Positions 32,024 to 41,793 of a DNA stretch of 64,000 nt are shown one piece after another (the stretch's first letter is position 1; every line of letters starts with the position of its first letter). Under the pieces are notes generated by a model. The model made no database searches and was not told the origin of the DNA. It saw nothing but the letters and a program-made list of their open reading frames with translations. The translations under genes were made by a program, and so were the position numbers. The stretch is from Aphodoplasma sp045541115 (lineage in GTDB: Bacteria; Bacillota; Clostridia; UBA1381; UMGS1253), in contig JAZQIM010000020.1 in NCBI GenBank assembly GCA_045541115.1, positions 1-64,000 on the forward strand. The letters run 5' to 3'.

Positions 32024-34486
32024 ATGGTTGTCGGTGTTATAGTTTCGAAAACTGCAAGGCAGGTTGACAGAATTTTTGACTATGAAGTGCCGGCGCAGCT
32101 TTGCGATAATATTAGTGTCGGAAGGCGTGTTATAGTGCCGTTCGGAGTAAAAAGTATGCTCTGTGAAGGCTATGTCCTGGAGATAAAGGATGGCTCACGG
32201 GCAAAAAAAATTAAACAGATAAAGGAAGTTTTGGACAGCGAGATATCATTTGACGAAAAAGGAGCGGAGCTTATATATTGGCTTCGTGAAAAAACGCTTT
32301 GTACGTATCTTGACGCCGTAAGGCTTTTAGTACCTACAGGTACAAACGTAAGCTTTGAGATGTGGGTATGCATGGATGACACACAAAAACAGATGCGCGA
32401 TGAGGCGCTGAAAAACTCGCCCATTAAAAAGGAAATTATAGATGCGCTCGAAAAAGAAGGCGGACAAATTGAAATTGGACGCCTTATGTCAATGTGGGAA
32501 AAGAGCGTGCGCACGCATATAAGCGCGCTTGAAAAGCAAGGATTTGTAAGAATTGTCCAACGTGACAGCGTGAGTGTAAAGACGAAACTTGTGCGCTTTG
32601 CATCGCTTGCAGTAGATGATGATGAGGCACAGCGCTGTTATGAAGCGCTTATAAAAAAAGCGCCGCGTCAGGCAAAAATGATTGATATACTTCGTGCAAA
32701 TGAACGTGTTGTGCTTTCAGATTTAGTGCTTCTTTCTTCGGCGACATATTCTGCGGCAAGAGCACTTTGCGAAAAAGGAATTATCGAATTATACGATGTC
32801 GAGGTTATGCGAAATCCAGGCTTGTCTAAAGATACAAAAGGCGAAGATTTTAAAGAACTTACAGAAATACAAAGCACGGTGGCAAAAGTACTTTGTGATG
32901 CGTCAGATAATAAAAGTGAAGAAACGTTTCTTCTTCATGGTGTGACAGGTTCGGGTAAAACGGAGGTGTATATGCACCTTATAGCGCATATAACAAAGCA
33001 AAAAAAGACAGCGATTGTGCTTGTGCCCGAAATATCGCTTACACCGCTTATGACGAAAAGGTTTATTTCACGCTTTGGAAAAAGAGTCGCGATACTTCAC
33101 AGCGCTCTTTCGCTTGGAGAAAGATACGATGAGTACAGGCGAATCAAGCGGGGCGAGGTCGATGTTGTGGTCGGCGCGAGAAGTGCAGTGTTTGCACCGC
33201 TACAAAACATTGGTGCAATCATAATTGATGAGGAGCACGAATACACGTACAAATCGGAAATATCGCCGAAATATCACGCGCGAGATGTAGCGATGAAGCG
33301 TGCAAGCCAACACGGTGCGATTGTGGTGCTTGCATCGGCGACGCCGAGTATAGAAAGTTATTATAAAGCAAAATGCGGCAAATACCATTTGCTTGAGATG
33401 GATAAAAGAATAAATGATAAAAAGATGCCTACGGTGTATGTGACGGATATGCGAGAAGAACTTGCAAACGGCAATCGCTCAATGTTTAGCGATATGCTTT
33501 CGCACGAGCTTTTATATAATATAGAGCACGGCGAGCAGAGTATTCTTTTTTTAAACAGAAGAGGCTTTTCGACATTTGTTTCGTGCAGAAGCTGTGGACA
33601 TGTAGTAACATGTCCGCATTGTAACATTTCACTTACATACCATAGGTATACAAATAAACTTACCTGCCACTATTGCGGCTATACTCATGAAAATTATAGC
33701 GTATGTCCCGAGTGTGGCAGCAAATACATTAAATATTTTGGTGCAGGAACGCAAAAATTAGAAGAAGAGCTTAAAAAGAAGTTCGAAAATATTTCGACAG
33801 TGCGAATGGACTTTGATACGACGTCTACAAAAAGCGCCCACGAAAAGCTCTTGGCAAAATTTGAAGAAGAAAAGGCAGACGTACTTATCGGCACACAGAT
33901 GGTTTCAAAAGGCCACGATTTCGGGCTTGTTACATTGGTTGGTGTTGTGGCGGCAGATGCATCGCTTTATGCAGATGATTATCTGAGCGCAGAAAGAACG
34001 TTTAGCCTTATAACACAGGTTTGCGGCAGAGCGGGACGCGGCGAGCTTTGCGGACGCGCAATAGTTCAGACATATACACCCGAACACAGTGCGATTGTGC
34101 ATGCAAAAAATCACGATTACAAAGGCTTTTATAACGACGAGATAAAAATCAGAAAGGCGATGAATTACCCGCCGTTTTGTGAGCTTGTATCGATAATTAT
34201 AAGCGCGACAAATGAGGCGATGGCTATGCGCTATGCAAACAGAGCAGCAAAAAAGCTAGGAGCATCGCTAAGAAAAGATGCGACGCAAAAAACGCTCCTG
34301 CTTGGTCCGAGCGCAGCATCGTTATCGAAAATAAAGGACAAATACCGCTACTCGATAGTAATAAAATGTGAAGATGCAGATGGGTTAAACGATATATTAA
34401 AGGCGTTTATAGCCGATGCATCAAAAGATGAAAACAGAAAATATGTAAGCGTTTCGGTAGACAAAAATCCGAATAGCTTGTCATAA
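32024..34486 (+). CDS. priA: Primosomal protein N' (replication restart helicase PriA)
   Basis: 820 residues. Restarts stalled replication forks. Parts: N-terminal 3'-end-binding domain, winged helix, helicase core with Walker A GVTGSGKTEVY (306 on), DEEH box, SATPS, and zinc-binding region with eight Cys (CRSCGH..CPHC..CHYCG..CPECG), then GTQMVSKGHDF and QVCGRAGR. ATG 32024 follows GGAGG by five bases; a TTG at 32012 is unlikely. It lies 20 bp after coaBC. Confidence 0.97.
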   Translation: MVVGVIVSKTARQVDRIFDYEVPAQLCDNISVGRRVIVPFGVKSMLCEGYVLEIKDGSRAKKIKQIKEVLDSEISFDEKGAELIYWLREKTLCTYLDAVRLLVPTGTNVSFEMWVCMDDTQKQMRDEALKNSPIKKEIIDALEKEGGQIEIGRLMSMWEKSVRTHISALEKQGFVRIVQRDSVSVKTKLVRFASLAVDDDEAQRCYEALIKKAPRQAKMIDILRANERVVLSDLVLLSSATYSAARALCEKGIIELYDVEVMRNPGLSKDTKGEDFKELTEIQSTVAKVLCDASDNKSEETFLLHGVTGSGKTEVYMHLIAHITKQKKTAIVLVPEISLTPLMTKRFISRFGKRVAILHSALSLGERYDEYRRIKRGEVDVVVGARSAVFAPLQNIGAIIIDEEHEYTYKSEISPKYHARDVAMKRASQHGAIVVLASATPSIESYYKAKCGKYHLLEMDKRINDKKMPTVYVTDMREELANGNRSMFSDMLSHELLYNIEHGEQSILFLNRRGFSTFVSCRSCGHVVTCPHCNISLTYHRYTNKLTCHYCGYTHENYSVCPECGSKYIKYFGAGTQKLEEELKKKFENISTVRMDFDTTSTKSAHEKLLAKFEEEKADVLIGTQMVSKGHDFGLVTLVGVVAADASLYADDYLSAERTFSLITQVCGRAGRGELCGRAIVQTYTPEHSAIVHAKNHDYKGFYNDEIKIRKAMNYPPFCELVSIIISATNEAMAMRYANRAAKKLGASLRKDATQKTLLLGPSAASLSKIKDKYRYSIVIKCEDADGLNDILKAFIADASKDENRKYVSVSVDKNPNSLS

Positions 34487-34507
34487 TATAAAAATGGAGG
34501 AAGGAAA

Positions 34508-34978
34508 ATGGCAATCAGGCTTATACGCGAAGAAGGCGATGAAATTTTAAGAAAGACGAGCCGTGAAGTGAGTGTTTTTGATGAAAAGCTCGGTGAGTTG
34601 ATTGATGATATGTTTGATACGATGTACGAAGCGCAGGGCGTAGGTCTTGCGGCGGTACAGGTAGGAATTTTAAAACGCGTTGTCGTTGTGGACACACGCG
34701 AAGAAGGCGAAAGATTTGAGCTTGTAAATCCTAAGATAATTTCTACTAAGGGAAGCCATGAGGTAGCTGAAGGCTGTCTTAGCGTGCCCGGCGTACACGG
34801 ATATGTAATTCGTCCTGAAAAGGTAACATTACAAGCGCAGGACAGATATGGTAATATGCACGAATACAGCGCACAAGGTCTTTTGGCGCAAGCATTTTGC
34901 CATGAAACAGACCATCTTGACGGCGGTCTTTTTATCGATAAAGTGACAGAGTATATTGATAATAGTGACGATGAATAA
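34508..34978 (+). CDS. def: Peptide deformylase
   Basis: 156 residues. Removes the formyl group from nascent proteins; metal enzyme. All three motifs are present: GVGLAAVQVG, EGCLSVPG, and HETDH (H132-E133-H136; usual HEXDH). A GGAGGA RBS precedes it. It lies 21 bp after priA. It works in sequence with Fmt, the next gene. Confidence 0.97.
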   Translation: MAIRLIREEGDEILRKTSREVSVFDEKLGELIDDMFDTMYEAQGVGLAAVQVGILKRVVVVDTREEGERFELVNPKIISTKGSHEVAEGCLSVPGVHGYVIRPEKVTLQAQDRYGNMHEYSAQGLLAQAFCHETDHLDGGLFIDKVTEYIDNSDDE

Positions 34979-34990
34979 GAGGTACGATTT

Positions 34991-35926
34991 ATGAAGATAT
35001 TATTTATGGGCACACCCGATTTTGCAGTAGGGTGTTTTCGTGCACTTTGTGAAAATGGATTTGATGTTGTGGCTGCCGTGAGTCAGCCTGACAGACCCAA
35101 GGGCAGAGGCCATAAAATGCAGAAGACGCCTGTGCATGAGTATGCAAATGAGCGTGGAATAGAAATTTATCAGATGCAAAGCATAAAAAACGGCGAACTT
35201 ATGGAAGTTTTGGAAAGCAAAAAACCCGACGTTATTGTTGTTGTTGCATACGGTCAGATTTTGCCCGAATATGTCCTTAATTTTCCGAAGTACGGCTGCA
35301 TAAACGTACATGCATCGCTTTTGCCGAAATACAGAGGCGCAGCGCCGATACAAAGATGTATTATAGACGGCGAAAAGGTAACGGGCGTTACGACGATGTA
35401 TATGGAAAAAGGGCTTGATACCGGTGATATGATACTAAAAAAGCAAGTAGATATTGACGATGAAGAAACGAGCGCAACGCTTCACGATAAGCTTATGCAA
35501 TTAGGTGCGCAGGCGATTGTTGAAACGCTTAATATGGTAAAAGACGGCAGCGTAAAGGCGCAAAAGCAAAATGACGAGGAAAGCACATATGCAGCGATGA
35601 TTACAAAGCAGACGGCGCTTATTGACTGGAATAAGAGTGCGGCAAGCATCGTTAATCTTGTGCGTGCCATGATTCCGTATCCGTACGCTTACACGTACCT
35701 TGGCGAAAAGGTGTTAAAAATCGGAAAAGCGAGCATAGCTGCAGCGCAAAAACAAGGCAAGTGCGGAAGCGTTATAGTCGCAGGACGCGATGAAATAGTC
35801 GTTTCGTGCGCTGATGGCAGCGTAAGCATAAAAAGTGTGCAGCTCGAAGGAAAGAAAATGATGAATGTGCGCGACTTTTTGTCGGGCCACGCCATAGATG
35901 AAGGCATGGTTTTTGGAAAGGAATGA
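34991..35926 (+). CDS. fmt: Methionyl-tRNA formyltransferase
   Basis: 311 residues. Formylates initiator Met-tRNA using 10-formyl-THF. Visible: MKILFMGTPDFAV, HASLLPKYRGAAPIQ with the catalytic Asn-His region (YGCINVHAS), GLDTGDM, and a C-terminal OB-like domain (about 205-311). Directly follows def, 12 bp apart. Confidence 0.97.
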   Translation: MKILFMGTPDFAVGCFRALCENGFDVVAAVSQPDRPKGRGHKMQKTPVHEYANERGIEIYQMQSIKNGELMEVLESKKPDVIVVVAYGQILPEYVLNFPKYGCINVHASLLPKYRGAAPIQRCIIDGEKVTGVTTMYMEKGLDTGDMILKKQVDIDDEETSATLHDKLMQLGAQAIVETLNMVKDGSVKAQKQNDEESTYAAMITKQTALIDWNKSAASIVNLVRAMIPYPYAYTYLGEKVLKIGKASIAAAQKQGKCGSVIVAGRDEIVVSCADGSVSIKSVQLEGKKMMNVRDFLSGHAIDEGMVFGKE

Positions 35927-35931
35927 TTGAA

Positions 35932-36633
35932 ATGCCTATGTACTACTATCCAATGTTTGACAGCACATATCTTATATATGTACTCATACCGCTTCTTATA
36001 TCGATGTGGGCTAGTGCAAGAGTGAATTCTACCTTTAAAAAGTATTCTAAATATACTACACAAAAAGGAGTCGCAGCATCGCAGATAACAAGAATGATAC
36101 TTGACAGAGCGGGCCTTAATAATGTCGAAATCGAGCGTGTGGGCGGAAGCCTTACGGACCATTTTGATCCGCGCACGAATGTGATTCGTCTTTCACAAAG
36201 CGTCTATGATTCGACGTCTGTGGCTGCGATTGGCGTTGCGGCACATGAGGCGGGACACGCGATGCAGTATGCAAAAGGGTATATTCCGATTAAATTCCGA
36301 AACTTTTTAGTACCCATAGTAAACTTTTCTTCGCGTCTTGCGATGCCGCTTATACTGCTCGGCTTTTTTATGGAGCTTGGCGGACTTGTGGATTTTGCGA
36401 TCATTTTATATGGCGCAGTCGTGTTGTTTTCGCTTATTACACTTCCCGTTGAGCTTAACGCGTCAAAACGTGCGCTCGCAGTACTTGGCGAGTATGATGT
36501 TTTAACGCTTGAAGAAACAGGTGCGGCAAAGAAAGTGCTTGGCGCAGCTGCGATGACATATGTTGCATCGATGCTTGCGGCGCTTGGAAGCTTTATTCGT
36601 ATATTGACGCTTTTTGGAAGAAGAAACGATTAG
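35932..36633 (+). CDS. Membrane zinc metallopeptidase (YugP family)
   Basis: 233 residues, PF04298-type. The active site HEAGH lies in AAIGVAAHEAGHAMQYA; metal ligands include a distal Glu in LPVELNASKRALAVL. Membrane segments: N-terminal (about 10-27), two central (about 125-165), and one near the C-terminus. The substrate is unknown. ATG 35932 is chosen because AAAGGA lies nine bases before it; ATG 35923, overlapping the fmt stop, would leave no spacing. Confidence 0.88.
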   Translation: MPMYYYPMFDSTYLIYVLIPLLISMWASARVNSTFKKYSKYTTQKGVAASQITRMILDRAGLNNVEIERVGGSLTDHFDPRTNVIRLSQSVYDSTSVAAIGVAAHEAGHAMQYAKGYIPIKFRNFLVPIVNFSSRLAMPLILLGFFMELGGLVDFAIILYGAVVLFSLITLPVELNASKRALAVLGEYDVLTLEETGAAKKVLGAAAMTYVASMLAALGSFIRILTLFGRRND

Positions 36634-36653
36634 ATTAAGAGAGGTTTCATGTT

Positions 36654-37997
36654 GTGGGCGATATGAATATGAATGCACGTATGTGTGCGTTTAAAATATT
36701 GTATAAAATTGAATGTGAAGATGCATTTTCAAATATTGCTCTAAAAGAAGGTCTTTACGGCTCTGCGCTTTGCGATGCGGACAGACGACTCGTTTCGACG
36801 ATTGTGTACGGAAGTGTAAAGTATAAAAAATTTCTTGATTATGTAATATCGCGCTTTTCAAGTATAAAGCTAAAAAAACTATCGACAAATGTGCTTTTGA
36901 TATTACGAATGGGAATATACCAGATTATAAAGCTTGAGAGAGTGCCTGACAGCGCGGCAGTCAATGAGAGCGTAAAGCTTGCAGGAAAGCTTGCATATCG
37001 CTCAAAAGGCTTTGTGAATGCACTTTTAAGAAAGGTTTCGCAAAATAAAAACGATTTAGAGTTTCCAAAAGATGAACTTGAGAGGCTGGCGATAATTTAT
37101 TCATACCCAAATGAGCTTGTGAAAATGTGGGCAGATGAGTACGGATACGATTTTACAGAAAAACTTCTGGAGGGCGGAAATGAAAACGCGCCTATTACCA
37201 TTCGTGTAAATACGCTGAAAATAAATGAAGATGAGCTTATTGAGCGCCTCAAAGAAGAACAAGTGCAGGCGAGCAAGACAGATATAGAAAACATACTTGT
37301 GCTTATGGGAGGCGATGTTTCATCGCTAAATTCTTTTCGCGAAGGACTCTTTAGCGTGCAAGGTGTTGGCTCATATTTTGCCTCCATGGTCCTTTCGCCA
37401 AAGAGCGGCGATACTGTTATGGATTTATGCGCCTCGCCCGGCGGAAAAAGTACGCACATGGCTGAAATTATGAAAAACAAAGGCGAGATATATTCGTTTG
37501 ATATACATAAACACAGAGTAGAGCTTATAAAAAACAGCGCGTCGCGTCTTGGAATAGACATCATAAAAGCCGATGTTGCCGACAGTGCGGTTTGCAAGGA
37601 TAAATATGTACGCAGTGCCGACGCTGTGCTTGCCGATGTGCCGTGCAGCGGACTTGGAATTATACGAAAAAAGCCTGATATAAAATGGAGTTTTGATATA
37701 TCTAAAATGGGTGAGCTATGCAGTTTGCAGTATGATATTCTTTGTAGTGGCAGCCAATACGTAAAAGACGGTGGCGTGTTAGTGTATAGCACGTGCACAA
37801 TATCAAAAGATGAAAATATAGAAGTAGTTAACAAATTTTTAAACGAGCATAAGGACTTTTCTCTATGCCCGATTGAAAATGTACTTCCAGAGAAGTACAC
37901 AAAGGAAAGCGCAAAAGAAGGATATATTCAGTTTTATCCAAACGTTGACGGAATTGACGGATTTTTTATATGTAAGATGAAAAGGGAGAACAAATGA
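36654..37997 (+). CDS. rsmB: 16S rRNA (cytosine-967) methyltransferase
   Basis: 447 residues. N-terminal NusB-like RNA-binding domain (about 5-135), then the SAM methyltransferase with MDLCASPGGKSTHMAE, the catalytic motif DVPCSGLGIIRKKPDIKW and the second Cys in YSTCTISKDENI. Start GTG 36654, nine bases after AGAGG. It shares ATGA with rlmN. Confidence 0.95.
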   Translation: MGDMNMNARMCAFKILYKIECEDAFSNIALKEGLYGSALCDADRRLVSTIVYGSVKYKKFLDYVISRFSSIKLKKLSTNVLLILRMGIYQIIKLERVPDSAAVNESVKLAGKLAYRSKGFVNALLRKVSQNKNDLEFPKDELERLAIIYSYPNELVKMWADEYGYDFTEKLLEGGNENAPITIRVNTLKINEDELIERLKEEQVQASKTDIENILVLMGGDVSSLNSFREGLFSVQGVGSYFASMVLSPKSGDTVMDLCASPGGKSTHMAEIMKNKGEIYSFDIHKHRVELIKNSASRLGIDIIKADVADSAVCKDKYVRSADAVLADVPCSGLGIIRKKPDIKWSFDISKMGELCSLQYDILCSGSQYVKDGGVLVYSTCTISKDENIEVVNKFLNEHKDFSLCPIENVLPEKYTKESAKEGYIQFYPNVDGIDGFFICKMKRENK

Positions 37998-39019
37998 TGC
38001 CTGATTTGAGAAGCTTAACGTATGAGGAGCTTGAAAAATTTATTACTGATATGGGCGAGCCGCGTTTTCGCGCAGGACAGATTTTTTCGTGGCTTCATCA
38101 AAAAGGTGCAAACAGCTTTGATGAGATGACATCTCTTTCAAAACAGCTTCGCGAAAAGCTTTGTGAGTGTTCGTACATAAGCAGAGCACATATCGAGCAA
38201 AAATTTATCTCAAAGCTTGATGGCACGATAAAATATCTTATCGGCTTTGATGACGGAGAATGTGTAGAAACCGTTGTAATGCGATATCATCACGGTATTA
38301 CGGTATGTATATCTTCGCAGGTGGGCTGCCGTATGGGATGCAACTTTTGCGCATCTACAATAGGCGGCAAAAAAAGAGATTTGCTTGCGGGAGAGATACT
38401 CCTGCAGGTGCTTTTAGCACAAAAGGATATCGGTGAAAGGATATCAAATATTGTAATGATGGGAATCGGAGAGCCGCTTGACAATTTTGAAAACGTTAAA
38501 CGCTTTTTAATAAATGTAAATGATGAGCGTGGCATAAACATCGGCTATCGTCATATTACGCTTTCAACGTGCGGCGTAGTAGACAATATATATGAGCTTG
38601 CGAAAATGAATCTGCCGATTACGCTTTCTGTATCACTTCACGCGCCCAATGACGACATAAGAAATGCTACAATGCCTGTAAATAAGCGCTGGAATATCGA
38701 TACGCTTTTAGAATCACTTCGGTATTATCAGTCGGTTACAACGAGGAGAATAACGTTTGAGTATGCTATGATTGAAAATGTAAATGACTCCTCGGATAAC
38801 GCGCGTGAACTTGCTAAAAGACTCAGCGGCATAATGTGTCATGTAAATCTTATACCTGTAAACAATGTAGAAGAGAGAAAATATAAAAAAAGCAGTGACG
38901 AAGCGATTAAAAATTTTATAAAAATCCTTGAGTCATCGGGCATTGCGGCAACTGTTCGCCGTTCGCTCGGCTCAGATATTTCAGCTTCGTGTGGACAATT
39001 AAGACAAAAGAGGTTATAA
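37994..39019 (+). CDS. rlmN: 23S rRNA A2503 / tRNA A37 C2-methyltransferase
   Basis: 341 residues, radical SAM. The iron-sulfur cluster Cys are at C112, C116 and C119 (CRMGCNFC). The methyl-carrying Cys lies in the C-terminal SLGSDISASCGQL. The conserved EPLDN and SLHAPND are present. It overlaps rsmB by 4 bp. No cfr-type difference is seen. Confidence 0.95.
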   Translation: MMPDLRSLTYEELEKFITDMGEPRFRAGQIFSWLHQKGANSFDEMTSLSKQLREKLCECSYISRAHIEQKFISKLDGTIKYLIGFDDGECVETVVMRYHHGITVCISSQVGCRMGCNFCASTIGGKKRDLLAGEILLQVLLAQKDIGERISNIVMMGIGEPLDNFENVKRFLINVNDERGINIGYRHITLSTCGVVDNIYELAKMNLPITLSVSLHAPNDDIRNATMPVNKRWNIDTLLESLRYYQSVTTRRITFEYAMIENVNDSSDNARELAKRLSGIMCHVNLIPVNNVEERKYKKSSDEAIKNFIKILESSGIAATVRRSLGSDISASCGQLRQKRL

Positions 39020-39075
39020 TATAAATATACATATACTATACAAAAAACAATCTGCACAAATTGGGAGGTGGTTTT

Positions 39076-39807
39076 GTGATATATGTTTTTGACAGTAATG
39101 TCGGAAAAGTGAGAGAAGAAAATCAGGATTGCTGTGACGCATTTATGCTTGGCGACACGGTTTTTGCCGTTGTGGCAGACGGCATGGGCGGCGCAAAAGG
39201 TGGCAGCACGGCAAGCAAAATCACGGTTGAATGTGTAAGAAAGACGATTATGGAAGACTATGAGGATAACATGAGCAATGCAAAGCTCGTCTCACTTCTT
39301 ACGTCGTGTTGCAATTATGCAAATGCACAGGTTTATGAATACTCTTTAAAGAACAAAGAGCTCGACGGCATGGGTACGACGATAGTTTTAGCTGCGATAC
39401 GAAAAGATAAGGCACTTGTCGCAAATGTCGGTGACAGCAGAGCGTATTTTATTGAAAATGGCGAGGCAAAACAAATAACTAAAGACCAATCATACGTGCA
39501 ATATCTTGTTGACAAGGGTGAAATAAGTGAAATGGAAGCGAAGAATCATCCGAGAAGAAATGTGATTATGCAGGCGCTCGGCACAGAGCAAACGATAAAG
39601 CCTGATATATACGAGTTTAAATATGACGGACAAAGCGTGCTTTTGTGCTCGGACGGACTTAGCAATAAGGTTTTGGGGACAGATATCGCAAATGTAATTG
39701 AAGATGAGGCGCTTTTGCCGCAGCAAAAAGTAGAAAAACTTATACATATGGCAAACGATGCAGGCGGCGAGGATAATATAAGTGCAGTCTTAATAATGAA
39801 CGAGTAA
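39076..39807 (+). CDS. prpC: PP2C-type serine/threonine phosphatase
   Basis: 243 residues. Removes phosphate from proteins phosphorylated by PrkC. Motifs: VREENQD, VVADGMGGAKGG, MGTTIVLA, VGDSRAYF, LCSDGLSNKV, GGEDNISAVLI. GTG 39076 with GGGAGG seven bases upstream; earlier in-frame starts lack spacing. It lies 48 bp before prkC. Confidence 0.95.
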   Translation: MIYVFDSNVGKVREENQDCCDAFMLGDTVFAVVADGMGGAKGGSTASKITVECVRKTIMEDYEDNMSNAKLVSLLTSCCNYANAQVYEYSLKNKELDGMGTTIVLAAIRKDKALVANVGDSRAYFIENGEAKQITKDQSYVQYLVDKGEISEMEAKNHPRRNVIMQALGTEQTIKPDIYEFKYDGQSVLLCSDGLSNKVLGTDIANVIEDEALLPQQKVEKLIHMANDAGGEDNISAVLIMNE

Positions 39808-39855
39808 ACGAGTTTCTTTTTGATGAATTTCAATACAAGAGAGGATGGCTGTATT

Positions 39856-41778
39856 ATGAGCGAAAATATACAGGTTGGCATGCTTTTGGATGGACGATAT
39901 GAAATAATAGAAAAAATAGGTACAGGCGGAATGGCGGATGTATATAAGGCAAAATGTCGCCTTCTTAACAGAATGGTTGCGATTAAAGCGCTAAAGACGG
40001 AATTTTTAGGGGACAGTGACTTTATCAGGCGTTTTGAAACAGAGGCACAGGCAGCCGCAAGTCTTTCGCATCCGAATATTGTCTCTGTATACGATGTAGG
40101 AATAGGAGAAGATATAAATTATATTGTAATGGAGCTTGCGGAAGGAACTACGCTTAAAGAGTACATAACGACTAATGGAGCGCTTGAATGGAGAGAAGCA
40201 GTCGGATATGCGTCTCAGATTTGTTCTGCGCTTGAATGTGCACATAAAAAGGGAATAATCCACCGCGACATAAAGCCGCACAATATTATAATAACGAAAA
40301 ATAAAGTTGCAAAAGTAACTGATTTTGGTATTGCACGAGCAGCATCAGAATCGACAACAGTTGCTGACAGTGCTGTTATCGGCTCGGCGCATTATCTTTC
40401 GCCCGAGCAGGCACGTGGCGGATACACCGATGAAAAATCGGATATTTATTCGGCAGGCATCACTCTTTATGAAATGCTTACGGGACGTGTGCCGTTTAAT
40501 TCAGACAGCGCCGTATCGGTAGCCATGATGCATATGTCGCAGCAGCCTACGTTGCCGCGCATAATAAATCCGGATATACCGGAAGATGTTGAAAAAATTG
40601 TACTTAAGGCGATGAGCAAGGAACAGCATCTGCGCTATCAAAGTGCAGGTGAGATGCTTTCTGACCTTGATGCAGTGCTGTCAAATATGCCGATTTCCTT
40701 ATCTGACGAAGATGATGTTATAATGGCAGGAGGCGCAAGAGAAATGGGTAGCGCAAGACGAAGAGGTTCATCTTCGAAATCAAAAACGAATAGAAAAAAA
40801 GACGATAAGAAAAAAGCAGTGCTTACAAAAAGCGAGAAGAGAATGGTATGGCTTGCTATTGCATCGGCAATCGTTTTGCTCGGCGTTATCGGAGTAGTGA
40901 TTTTATCGTGGTTTGGTGGCTTTGGTTCGTGGCAGTTTGATGAGACCGTAGTTCCGGCAATTGAAGGCAAAAATCTTACCGAAGCACAAAAACTCATAAA
41001 AAGTGCAAGGCTGTCCATCGATATTGAAGAGGAAATTGCTTCACTTCAGTATGAGAAGGATACAATAATTTCACAAGAGCCCGCCGCAGGACGCAGCGTT
41101 AAAAAAGGCTCAAAAGTTCGCGTAAAGGTAAGTACGGGAAGTGAAGGACAGCTAACTGTGCCGAATGTAGTGAATTATGCGATAGAAAATGCAAAAACGA
41201 TGCTTGAGGATATGGGATTTGTGGTCGTATTTTCCGATGAGGAAAGTGAAACTGTTGAAACGGGATACGTTATCCGTCAATTACCTGTATCATCAACTGT
41301 TGCAAAAATGGGCGACACGGTTCGTCTGTATGTAAGCAAAAAATCTGACAAAGAGCAGGTAGACGTGCCTAACGTAATCGGCAAATCACTTGCACAGGCG
41401 AAAAATGCCATAGAAGATGCAGGCCTTGTTGTAGGAAATGTGGCAGAGCAAGAGTCTGAGCAGGCTGTGGGAACAGTAATAAAACAAAGTCCGCTTGCAG
41501 CGGAGAAGGCAGAAAAGGGAAGTGCGATTACGCTTACCGTAAGTAAGGGCGCTGCCGCAACACCTGAACCGATGAAGGTTAAGACGATTACATTCCCTGT
41601 GCCGCAAAATAAAGATGCGACGCATGTGCGTGTACTTGCAAATGGAAAAGAAATACACAATCAAACCCACTATAAAAACGAGATAAACTTTGACATACCC
41701 GTAAAGGGAAGAAACAGTGCAAAGCTTGAAATATATCACGATGGAACTCTTGTGGGAACACAGACGATTAACTTTTAA
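39856..41778 (+). CDS. prkC: PASTA-domain serine/threonine protein kinase
   Basis: 640 residues. Cytoplasmic Hanks kinase (GTGGMADVYKA; HRDIKPHN with D138; DFGIA; SPEQARGG). Basic juxtamembrane stretch, TM helix (about 330-352), then three extracellular PASTA domains (from about 366, 433 and 503) that bind peptidoglycan fragments or lipid II. A beta-rich C-terminal domain (about 570-640) follows. Regulates growth, cell wall and germination in relatives. ATG 39856 follows GAGAGGATGG. Confidence 0.95.
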   Translation: MSENIQVGMLLDGRYEIIEKIGTGGMADVYKAKCRLLNRMVAIKALKTEFLGDSDFIRRFETEAQAAASLSHPNIVSVYDVGIGEDINYIVMELAEGTTLKEYITTNGALEWREAVGYASQICSALECAHKKGIIHRDIKPHNIIITKNKVAKVTDFGIARAASESTTVADSAVIGSAHYLSPEQARGGYTDEKSDIYSAGITLYEMLTGRVPFNSDSAVSVAMMHMSQQPTLPRIINPDIPEDVEKIVLKAMSKEQHLRYQSAGEMLSDLDAVLSNMPISLSDEDDVIMAGGAREMGSARRRGSSSKSKTNRKKDDKKKAVLTKSEKRMVWLAIASAIVLLGVIGVVILSWFGGFGSWQFDETVVPAIEGKNLTEAQKLIKSARLSIDIEEEIASLQYEKDTIISQEPAAGRSVKKGSKVRVKVSTGSEGQLTVPNVVNYAIENAKTMLEDMGFVVVFSDEESETVETGYVIRQLPVSSTVAKMGDTVRLYVSKKSDKEQVDVPNVIGKSLAQAKNAIEDAGLVVGNVAEQESEQAVGTVIKQSPLAAEKAEKGSAITLTVSKGAAATPEPMKVKTITFPVPQNKDATHVRVLANGKEIHNQTHYKNEINFDIPVKGRNSAKLEIYHDGTLVGTQTINF

Positions 41779-41793
41779 TTAGGGGGCGTTTTT

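Noticed and set aside
37097..37900. 267-codon open frame opposite rsmB
   Set aside because: Shadow of a canonical methyltransferase gene.
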